A DNA stretch of 64,000 bases from Coniella vitis (Eukaryota > Ascomycota > Sordariomycetes > Diaporthales > Schizoparmaceae). Below the pieces are notes generated by a model. The model saw nothing but the letters and a program-made list of their open reading frames with translations, had not been told where the DNA came from and made no database searches. This document shows positions 21,708-32,174 of the stretch, in pieces. Both the position numbers and the translations under genes were made by a program. Numbering within the stretch: position 1 is the stretch's first letter; each line of letters begins with the position of its first letter. The stretch is from assembly GCA_011317545.1 (NCBI GenBank), contig WUJK01000003.1:372001-436000 (forward strand), written 5' to 3'.

Positions 21708-24454
21708 AAAGGAAGTCCGCGCTGTCGGCCCAACATCTCACTTGCACCACACTCGCCCATCGACCAACCCACTGCCACGTCCTGTCCCGTCAATATATCC
21801 ACCATAACCGCTCAGCAGGTCTACAAAAAGCCGCTTAGCCCCCGCATATCTAAGCTTCGCCGCGCTCAACAGAAGCTTGTCGGTAAGCGGCGGCGTGTCA
21901 GCAACAGAAATAACAGGGTCAGAGTTTCATTCTCGCGGTCTTCGACTTCTCAAGGTTTCCTCTCGCCTCCACTTCAGACTGTTGAACCTGTCTCTTCGAG
22001 CCCGCCGCATGCTGGCTTGACCATCAACTTGGATACCTTGACCAGTTTGGAGACGCCTCGGCGGTGTGATGCTCAACCTCTGCCACCTTCAAAAAGGAGG
22101 ACGTCACCAGTGCCCAAAGCTTTAAAGGTTGAGGCCGTCAGGGCTTCTGCATCAGCTTGTGACCAGAAAGCTTCCAGGTATTCACTCATGCAGGTGCCGG
22201 AGGAACCTGGTTATTATGGTATGTCTATCGATTTGAGCGGACTTTAATGCACAACAATACTAAGATAGTAGCGTTAGTGTCTGCGCCCAAACAAAATAAA
22301 CCTCACACGCTAAACAAGTCTCCCAACCATGCTACCGTCGAGCCCAACCCATCTCGGACGGCAAATACCAGAAGATACGGAAGTTACGTGGTTCGGGCGC
22401 CTCCTGACTCTTGGGGGCGGGGAACATCAGAAGCCGCCCAACAACGAAGCAGTACATCGCATCGACAGGGTCAACATGTGGTAGGTCTGGACGCCAAGGA
22501 TGATAAACGTAGATTTGCCATTCTTGAGCCTCTCGTGGAGAGTTCTATCTCAAGGTCTTTATCGCAGCAAGGTCGACTGTCTTCCATTGCATTCACAGCC
22601 AAAAGCGAAGATCACAATGCTCCACCCTCAAATTCACGTCAAGGTCGATATCTAGCCCGTTTCACCAAAGAGCTCGAGAAATATTGCGTGGGAGCTACTG
22701 CGGGTGCCAATGCACCATTGCCACGCATGACCCCCACAGTTTCGGAGTCTCCAACAACACTAGACACCATCTCTGACCTTCTACCTTATCATAAGCAGTT
22801 CAGTTCTGCAGGATTGGCTGTGACGTCTCGTGAGCAGATGTTCAAAGCCGAGAAACATGGATCTGCTCATGCTAGGCCACCAGCAGGATCAAAGCTTGCG
22901 AGCAATCAAGTCGATGGCAGTACAGTGACGCCGTCCGAGCAGGAGGCTGATGGTGCCAAGGAAGCGATGCTCCCGGCAACACCAACAAAAGAGAATAATG
23001 CAGTGACAGCCTCTCGACCTATGTTACAGTCTTCAAGTCCTTTTGCTAGGTCGTTCCTCCCGTGGAATCGTCAAAGCAATTCTCGACTGAAGGCGGCCGC
23101 CGGAACTCACAGCAGTCGAAAAATATCAAAGGATCACATCCACCCTTCCCGGGCTGCACCAGCCGAGGCTCTCTTGACGCCTGCCCATAACGCGATTCTA
23201 GACTCCTACTTTGACTCGCCCCAGCATCGGCAGCCACACGACGAACAACCTGGATCACGGAATTCCTCAATGTCATTACCTAGACCTAGTGCGAAGAGCT
23301 CTCTCTTGAACAAACCACTACCTAAGCAGCCATCACCGGTGCAGCGTCAACCAGTCCCCATAAGCAACCAGCGCCGCCACATGGGAAATACTGCTGAATG
23401 GCCGACTGCTGGAGTACTGATCCATGATAGTCCATCACCTCATCTGGTTGAAGCGCGCTACCCGGGGCTCAGGAACAAAACTCCGCCAGTCCGCGATCCG
23501 AAACCTGCCTCACTTAATATCGTGCGTTCTCGGGGGGAGACACCACAACAAACATCCAAGGTTCCACCTCAACCCCAAATCGACCCTCCGCCGGTGCCTA
23601 GACAAGATAGCAATATCTTCATGCGACCCGACAGCGAGAACGCCGCGGCTCTACTCGCACTCCCGCTCGACTCAAACTCTACGCCACGTGCAAGTGTGTA
23701 CCCGGGGTCTAGCCCTTCTATACCTTCCAGCAAACCTCTACCTGTTGTGCCTGATCCTCTTCGAGATCCAATCGATAGCATAAGTAAGGGGGGCAAGAGG
23801 CCGGCATCTGAACATACTAATATGAGCTGTATCTCCGATTTAGCGCCTCAGTTGTCGGTCGTACTACCTGAATCATCATCATCCTTTGAGAAAGCTTTGG
23901 ATGCTGTTATCCACAAATTGGATGCTATGGAAGAAAGGGAACAGTATGAGAATATATTGGAGGTTGGGGTGACTCAGCGGGCTCTTCCCCAAACCGAAGT
24001 TGTCAACGGGTCCAGTAGCAAGGTGGTGTATTCGACATTGACAAGCATCCATCCTTCAGCGCATCAAAGTTCGGCCCAGATGCAAGAGACGGAGTCTGGG
24101 GTTTCCCATGCCTCATGCAAGTCAGACAGTGACATCAGCGACAAAGATGTTCTTATTGGCCTGAAGATGGCGATCTGTGCTGCCTGCGACGAGCATCTTG
24201 ATGCCTGGATACGTGAAAAAACAGGCCTGCGCTTGCGTCGGTTCTTGGCTGATCTAAAAGCATTCGAATCTATTTCCAGAGACAAACCTTCCACAGTACC
24301 TATCCCGCTCTCGCGACAAATAAGAAGAAACGAAAAGAGTGCCCGAAAATCGCGTGTTAAGGCAGTGAGCGGAAAGAGACCTGCCAAGAAGTGGACTCCT
24401 TGTTTTGGCGGAGACGGTCCAATACTGATTCCCGAATCAAGCCAAGAGTCGTGA
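21708..24454 (+). CDS. Large hypothetical protein, 5' end unresolved
   Basis: No recognised family. Two exons are supported: about 21708-22218 and 22269-24454, joined by a 50-bp intron (perfect donor gtatgt; acceptor aagatag) that restores the frame Y-Y-V-A-L-V. The visible product is about 898 residues. Most is disordered, Ser/Pro/Gln-rich, with a basic patch near the start (SPRISKLRRAQQKLVGKRRR). The C-terminal 110 residues look ordered and conserved: SDKDVLIGLKMAICAACDEH, LDAWIREKTGLRLRRFLADL, then a Lys/Arg-rich segment. No ATG exists in frame upstream of 21708, where an in-frame TAG sits at the possible acceptor (ttatcttag), so a first exon is missing. ATG at 21522 with donor gtagtg at 21540 is one in-phase option. 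A nuclear role is possible from the basic patches but unproved. Confidence 0.65.
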
Positions 24455-25527
24455 CACTGCGTCGAGGCAGTGATGTGACGATTCTGAAGTCATACCTACA
24501 ATTATAATTGCAATCGGATTATCTTCTTACATGTGCAACATTTTTTCAAGTAGGTGATGATCATCCACCTGTTACCTACTGTACGGTTGTGTGAATCAGT
24601 TGTGAAAGGTGTTTGCAAGCTAGAATGATGAAATTCATGGCTATTATCGTGCGATGGCCTAATAAGAACCATAGCAGTCATTGTACAAGAAGACTGGATC
24701 CTTGCAAGTTGGCGCGGGCTCGTCGCCGGACAAGCCGCTGCGTGGGCCAGGTATAGCCTACAGGCGAGCCAAGACTATGAAAGTATTCTGCGAGATCATT
24801 AGACTGTGCTGCTGAAGGGGCATCGAACAGGTACAGAGAGCTCACCAACGTGAGAGTCAGCCCGCGCTGATTTATCGCCACTTGAGAAGCCTGCTTGCCA
24901 ACCAAAGAAATGAGATCGACGCCGCCCAAACCGGTGGTTCCACACGACCCCTTAGTTCAAGCAGAACCGTCAGCTTGACCAACATACAAATGTACTCGAT
25001 GCTCTTCGTCAATGTCTCCAGTCTAAGGGACAAGAACAGAAGGGCCGTCTTGAGCTCAAGCTAGTTTGTCTAAGATAAGTACAACCTCATATGCCTCTTT
25101 TTTCAAGGCTCAAGGGACCGTGTGGGACAACTAGATATCTTGAGTTGTGGAAGCCGCTACAAAGAATAGGTACACTGGTAAAAGACCAAATGTGCTTTCG
25201 TCCACGTCTGTTCTCTCAACAACTCAAATGGTGCTGTTGCAGGAGTCGTCGTCTTCTCCTACCCTATCCGGGGGAGCCTCGCTTCCAGATGCTAGACCCT
25301 GAATTTCTTTCTGGAATTCAGATTTCGTGAAGCCTCTCTCTCCCACGTAAAGCTTGGCCTCGGCGGACTTCGATGTCCCAGGAGACAGGACGGCTTAAAG
25401 GGTCCCCGCCGAGAGCAAGCGAATTGTCCACCAATCATACGAACTTTGCCACTACTTATGCTTCTCCTCTCCGTTGTCCGTCACCACTCTCCTTCAAGGC
25501 GTTCACGCTTCACTGGGCCATCGTTGT

Positions 25528-25875
25528 TCACTTAACTTCTCTCTTCTCTGAATATTTGACATGACCCTTGTGTTGTGTCTCATCACCTTTACAACCCGTT
25601 GCGCTGCGCGAAGTCGCAATGCAAGGATCCGTTCTTTTCGATGGGACCGTTGACAGGGTCGAATGCAAATTGAGGAAAGAAGAGTCATCGGGCAAGGCAT
25701 CATCGAAAGACCCATAGAAGGAAGAGCCGTCAAAGTAGAAGGCGTCAAAGAAGGAGTCCACCAATATGATATCTCCCACAAAACGGTAAAAAGCCTCGGA
25801 CACCTGCACAATACATTGATAAGTCGGTTTGTTTTGCTCTGTTGATTAAGAAAGGTGGCTCACAGATGTTGCCAT
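25528..25875 (-). CDS. Candidate small acidic/aromatic protein (weak)
   Basis: A 12-nt first exon (25875-25864, M-A-T-S) joins 25803-25528 across a 60-bp intron with donor gtgagc and acceptor ttgtgcag, giving about 95 aa. The N-terminal half is striking: SEAFYRFVGDIILVDSFFDA followed by a Phe/Tyr/Asp-rich segment. The C-terminal half is basic and poorly structured. No homologue is recognised. The splice sites and a start codon that come into frame only after splicing support a gene, but the size and composition could be chance. Confidence 0.28.
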
Positions 25876-27784
25876 TCTTTCCGAAGAGTCGACTAGGGTG
25901 CTTCTCGGTGGTGTCCCGTAAAGGATCAGGAGACAACTTCAGCTCCTCAAGAATAAGCAGAACGCTCCCTCAGGCTGTTGACTGATGATAGGCTTAGGAT
26001 GAAGGATAGAGATTGGTTTGAGTCTATTAGGGAAACCTTTTTCAAAGGGTCGTCCACAGGAATCGAAGATCAGTGGATCGGCTGCTAAGCATCGTGGTAA
26101 CTGGACGACAAAAGAGCAGCTCAGAGAAGGAGGGGAAGTTTTGCTCTTTCTTTTTATTAGGGAGGGGGAATTTGTACTCGGCCAAAATGCACAATCTGAA
26201 CGTCATCCAGTGCGCAGCCGAGTAACGAAGACTGCTTATCTTTCAAAAGTACATTGACGGCTGATTTATTGTCGCTCTTTTGGCTGTCTAATACCCTCAT
26301 TGCACACGTCTCCATTAGGGAGAATGTGCCAATGGCAGAGGGCAACATCCCGATACCAGCAGGACCACTGCATATCGGGTTACACCATGCGCGCGGAGCG
26401 TGTCTTGAGAATGCACACCATGAGACTTTCGCCAATCATGAATTTGCCCCTGCCCTTTCTTCAACATTCCAAGGCCCACACCTCCAGAAGATAGACCGCG
26501 GCACGGATATAAGGTGTTAGCGGAATCCAATGATGAACCGATTCTGGTCGAAGCCGACGATAGCTGCACTCAGTCCGTTGTAAGTGTAAGGCTGCTAAAC
26601 CCGAACTGAGTATTTAAGTGGGTATTAATTTGCTTGTAACCAGCAAGAAAGGCGTGCTAGCGCACTCTTCAGACGGCTTTGTCGTTCTAAGCAGGCTACG
26701 GGACCCCATAGACTAGCAACACTCAAGGCCCACAATTATCGCCCTGCATTCGTGCCAAGTATTTCCATGCATTAAGGAACACCTGCTACTTGACTACCGC
26801 GCCAAAGCGGTATAGAGTCTGAGCATTGCTATTCAAGATATTCTAAGAAACACTGGTGACATTCTTGCTCATGGGGCCGTGAAAATAGCATGTGATTTTG
26901 GGTTTGTCCTGTTTCGTTTATTGAAAAGGATTTCTATTGGCCATTGTCGTTTATCTTATGGAAAGCGTTGTGGTATTTTTCATTTAGCTTGATTCGTCGG
27001 ATGATACACTAGGAAGTGCATATATATAATAAGACCCTATGTCTCGAAATTGTCTTGACCATCTCCAAAACCTGTTTATTGCCCCTGTATAAGACAATCG
27101 TATGCAGCATTTGGAGATTGATACACCTCATTAAGGACATGGTGGCTTTGCCATATGAGCAGGTTCAGACCGCCGCGCTCACAATTGTACTCACGTCAGT
27201 ACCTAGCAGTGGCTTTGTCTAGGCCTTTTGCAGAGTGACACTCCCTAAGCACGGTGATCTCTGCCTTCTTTTGAACTTGGCTCAGATGTGAATGTGCTAT
27301 TTGAGCCGCTTTCCCATCGATAACCGTTGCCAGTTCCTTGTGTATCGGCTCTTTGGCCTCGTGCAGCAGCCCGTGATTCGCTGTGACGGCTTGGACTTTC
27401 TATGGATACCTAGGAAGTTTGACGCTCTCATTCAGTATGTTCAGGCGGGCGTTTGCTGGCATGGTCAGTGACAACTATTTTCGCCCAGACTCGTTTTCCC
27501 CACTTTGGGGTGTCGTACCGAGTTGTGGCGCTTCAACTCGGGAGAAAATCGGAGGCATATGCGTTGCAAGCCCATTTCCCTCGGAGACAATGCGGTGCGC
27601 GACATGCTTCACAATGGAACAAGCCATCAAGAAGAAAGGAAGGATGAAGTTGAAATAAGCTTTGCAAGGGGAGCCGCTGCACAGAAAGATCCCCACATTT
27701 CGGCGGAGATGCTATAGACAGTAGTACGTTTTGCTTATCGATAATATACTTATACCGAGCGAGCGGGCCGATGCTCAGTCCAAA

Positions 27785-27813
27785 ACGCGTCATTCCAGCC
27801 CAGCAGGACGCGT
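27785..27813. promoter_or_regulatory. Two MluI cell-cycle boxes (ACGCGT) upstream of MSH3
   Basis: ACGCGT at 27785-27790 and 27808-27813, 123-151 bp before the MSH3 ATG. This is the established binding core of the MBF (Mbp1-Swi6) G1/S transcription factor. Confidence 0.6.
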
Positions 27814-27935
27814 TAAATTAAGCGAGTCGAGCCTCGAGTGGCCGCGACTAGAACCTACCGCCACCACTCCAAGCTGCCCGTCAGCCTTGTGCCCGCTGGT
27901 CTGACAGATCCACCCGGCTCACCCACCATTCTGCC

Positions 27936-30900
27936 ATGGCTGGCCCATCCAATCCCTCCCAGAAGCGTCAAGCCTCTCTGACCAGCTTCTTTACGCCGCG
28001 CACTGTCAACGGCCTGTCACGACCCACCAACAAGGCCCGCCCGCCCGAGCAAGAAGCCACTCCAGACAGCCTGCCAACAGCTCGCAAAAGGCCGCTCGAG
28101 GAGGATACCGACAATGGCAACCCCGCCTCTTCTCCGTCTCTCAAACGCACAAAGTCCAAAGGTGGTTACGCCGAAGACCATGGCATGCAACCTGCCCCGT
28201 CGCCACATGGCCCCGCAGAAACCGCTTTGCTAGGGCCCCAAAGCTCACGCACTGGACGCTTTGCATACGATGGAACACGACCAGGCGGAGCGGGGCCTGC
28301 CACTTCGGCTGGAGATGAAGTCGACGACCAAGCTGCAGCTCACCGCAAGGCTGAGTTGCACCGCAAGTTTGTCAGAAAGCTCGGCCACCCAGACAGTATG
28401 GCCATGATCAAACGCCGCCACTTCCACGGTGACGAGAATGCAGCCTCTGATGAGGAAGGAGGCGGCGGAGACGAGGGGGACGAAGACGAAGATGTGGCTC
28501 CCCGCGCCAAAACCACAAAAAAGAAAGGAGCCAAAACTGGCAAGCTCACGCCCATGGAGATTCAGTTCCTGGACATCAAGCGCAAACACATGGATACAGT
28601 TTTGATTGTGGAAGTCGGTTACAAGTTCAGGTTTTTTGGCGAGGATGCGCGCATAGCAGCAAAGGAGCTTAGTATCGTCTGCATCCCTGGAAAATTTCGA
28701 TATGATGAGCGTGAGTAGTCCCTTCAACGGTCATGTATACAGGGCTGCTTGAAGGCTAATACTCCTGCCGCAGATCCTTCCGAAGCCCATCTCGATCGAT
28801 TCGCCTCAGCCAGTATTCCTGTACATCGTCTTCCCGTCCATGCGAAGCGGCTGGTAGCTGCTGGGCACAAGGTCGGCGTTGTGCGCCAGATTGAGACGGC
28901 AGCTCTCAAAAAGGCCGGCGACAACCGAAACGCACCCTTTGTGAGGAAGCTTACCAACCTGTACACCAAAGGTACATACATTGACGAGATTGGCGAGTTC
29001 GACCAAGACAGTGCAGGCGCGCCTGCTGGTGGATACTTGCTCTGCATCACCGAGTCCAACGCTAAAGGCTGGGGCACTGACGAGAAGGTGGATGTGGGTA
29101 TCCTTGCCGTTCAGCCTGCCACTGGAGATATCATCTATGACAGCTTCGAGGACGGGTTTATGCGCCGCGAAATCGAGACCAGACTTCTGCATATCTCGCC
29201 ATGCGAGTTTCTCATTGTAGGGGACTTGTCCAAGGCAACCGACAAGCTACTGCAGCACTTGTCAGGTACAAGCAGCAATGTGTTTGGCGACCGCACCCGC
29301 ATCGAGAGAGTGTCCAAAGGCAAGACCATGGCGGCCGAGGCCTACTCCCAAGTTACACAATTCTATGCCAGCAAACTTAAGGACAATTCAGACAAGCACG
29401 CCTCTGCATTGCTCGACAAGGTCCTTAAGCTACCAGAGCCCGTCACCATATGTTTGTCTGCCATGATAACGCATTTGACCGAATACGGCTTGGAGCACAT
29501 CTTTGATCTGACCAAGTACTTCAGCTCTTTTGCTACTAGGTCTCATATGCTGATCAACGGTACAACACTGGAAAGCCTAGAGGTGTACAGAAACTCAACA
29601 GACCATGCGGAAAAGGGCAGTCTGCTATGGGCCATTGACAAAACCCAGACGCGTTTCGGCCGAAGGCTTCTGCGCAAATGGATTGGACGTCCACTTCTAG
29701 ATCAAGAGGCCCTCGAGCAGCGTGTCGCTGCAGTCCAAGAGCTGTTTGAGAATCGATCAACATGGCAGGTTGATAAATTGGAAGGCCTGCTAACGCATAT
29801 CAAGTTGGATTTGGAGAGGAGCCTTATCCGCATCTACTATGGCAAATGTTCAAGGCCAGAACTACTTTCTGTCCTGCAGTCTCTGCAGAACATAGCTATG
29901 CAGTACGCCAAGGTCAAGACTGCGGCCGATTCGGGTTTCCAGTCCCCTTTGTTGCAAAATGCGATCTGTTCAATACCGCAGATCGGCGAGACCGCCGTTC
30001 GCTTCCTCGACAGGATAAATCCACAAGCCGCGCGCCAAGACAACAAATATGAATTCTTTCGGGAAGCAGACGAAACCGATGACATTTCCAACCACAAACT
30101 GTGTATTGCGGCTGTGGAACATGAACTTGACGGCCACCGCCATGAGGCAGCCCAAAAGCTGGGAAAGAAAGGCTCGGTTTCCTACGTCACGGTTGCAGGC
30201 ATAGAGTTCTTGATCGAGGTCCCCAACACCGATCTTAAAAAGGTACCGGCTTCGTGGATCAAGATAAGCGGCACCAAGAAGTTGTCGCGTTTCCACACCC
30301 CTGAAGTCGTCCGGATGATCAACGAGCGGGATCAGCACAAGGAATCTCTTGCTGCCGCCTGCGATGAAGCCTTCCGTGCTCTTCTTGACTCCATTTCAGC
30401 AGCATACCAACCGCTCCGTGATGCGGTATCCGCCCTAGCCACCCTCGACTGCCTCTTGTCTCTGTCCAAGCTGGCAGCCCTTCCAGGCTATTCGAAACCG
30501 ACTTTGCTTCCATCACTGGACCCTCCTACTATTTCGATATCTGGTGGGCGTCACCCTATCGCCGAACTCACCCTACCCAACGGCTACATTCCCTTCACAA
30601 CCACCCTCGCCTCCCCCGCTCCATTAGCCCACCTCATCACAGGGCCCAACATGGGTGGAAAATCCTCCTTTGTGCGCGCCGTCGCCCTCTTAGTCCTGCT
30701 CGCCCAAATCGGATCCTTCGTCCCAGCAGATAGCATGTCCCTCACCCTTGCCGACGCAATCCACACCCGCATGGGCGCACGCGATAACCTCTTCGCGGGC
30801 GAGAGCACGTTTATGGTCGAAGTCTCCGAGACGGCCTCTATCCTCCGCTCCGCCACCCCGCGCTCCCTCGTTGTCCTCGACGAGCTCGGCCGCGGCACGT

Positions 30901-31400
30901 CCACACACGACGGCGCCGCTATTGCACACGCGGTACTCGAGCACGTCGTTCGTGAGACGAAATGCCTGACGCTGTTTATAACACATTACCAGAACCTGGC
31001 CAAAATCGCCTCTGGCCTAGGCCAAGGCCTCGTCAAAAACGTCCACATGCGTTTCGAGGCATCCAAGTCTGCCAACGGTAACAGGGATAATGATCGCGAC
31101 TCCTTCAACGCCATCGGAGAAGAGCAGCAGACTGCTACCGCTGCAGACGAAGAAATCACATTCCTCTACGAAGTTGCAGAGGGCGTGGCGCACCGTTCGT
31201 ACGGACTCAATGTCGCCAGACTCGCTCGCATTCCGCGCAAGATTCTCGATGTAGCTGCCCAAAAGTCGCGCGAGCTCGAGGACGAGATCAGGGTCCGCCG
31301 GCTCCGAGGTGTTGCTGCGCTATTGGGAGATGTCATGTCTGGGTCAGCAACAGCTGAGGACCAGGTTGACCAGTTATGCTCGGGCATCGAGCAACTGTGA
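27936..31400 (+). CDS. msh3: DNA mismatch repair protein MSH3
   Basis: MutS homologue that pairs with Msh2 (MutSbeta) to recognise insertion/deletion loops. Exons 27936-28710 and 28774-31400 join in phase (R-Y-D-E|H-P-S-E-A) across a 63-bp intron (gtgagt ... ctgccgcag), giving about 1133 aa. Near residue 10 is QASLTSFF, a consensus PCNA-binding PIP box, followed by a disordered leader. The mismatch-binding domain shows GYKFRFFGEDARIAAKELSI near residue 228. Connector, lever and clamp domains follow, then the ATPase: Walker A GPNMGGKSSF near residue 882, GESTFMVEVSETA, Walker B LVVLDELGRGTST near 957, and FITHYQNLA. All catalytic motifs are intact. The MSH3-type mismatch domain and PIP position separate it from Msh6 and Msh2. 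Two ACGCGT boxes upstream fit S-phase expression. Confidence 0.95.
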
Positions 31401-32174
31401 GCTTTTGTGGTATATGCTTTTTCTTTTGAGCACGAACCAGTAGTGTACATAAGGATGGAAGTCAGCGCATATTTCATTTCTGCCAATTCATCCAGTAACC
31501 CGATAGAGTAGTGAGCTTGAAGGAATATTAGCCTTCCACTTTCTACCCCTTAGTCTAGTCGTTCCTGTGTTTGCTTCCGTACAATGATTTGAAGCCATCA
31601 AAACTGAACAATATCTTGTCTTTGCAGATGTCAGCTGATATGTTCGGGGTTTAACATGAATGTTTTCAGCATTTTGAGTCTAATTCTCCTTTCATTGTGC
31701 GTATTTGATAGCTATGTATGTTGACTCTCCTCTAACGTTAAAATAGCGCAAGTCCAAAAGCGAAATATGATAAAACCTCCCATATGATAAAGGATCATTC
31801 GAGGTTCATTGAACGTGCATGGAATGCGAGCAAAAGAGACGACCAATGCAGAGGCCTAAGACCGCAGTACTTCCAGAGCGCCGTGGGATTGCGATCAATA
31901 GTTTCTACTATGAAGTGCAAGGCCACGGGCACATGAAAATTTTGTGCCAAAGACTCGCTTGAAGTGGTTGCAAGAAGACGCAATAAAACAAAAGGAAAGC
32001 TGTGTAAATGGATACAATGCCAGAACGCCGGACCATATCCACAAAGTAGCTGGAGCGGTGGCACGTTGGTTGCCAGAGAAGAGTCTGGCTCAACTCTGGA
32101 ATTTCCTGCCAGCATACCAGAGTGAGTGGTTGAGAAGCGAAACGACATCCCTCAAGACCATCAGGATGCTTGCG
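31401..32174. other. Intergenic region (convergent 3' ends)
   Basis: 774 bp between the MSH3 stop and the stop of the zinc-finger gene. It is AT-rich; no gene is supported. Confidence 0.6.

Larger units (their letters stand above)
24455..27935. other. Gene-poor region (about 3.5 kb) with one weak candidate gene
   Basis: Apart from the weak candidate at 25528-25875 (-) and the two ACGCGT boxes at the MSH3 end, I see no supported feature. Open stretches are short and mutually overlapping. The region may be decayed accessory DNA, but no recognisable transposon protein or terminal repeat was found. Confidence 0.5.
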
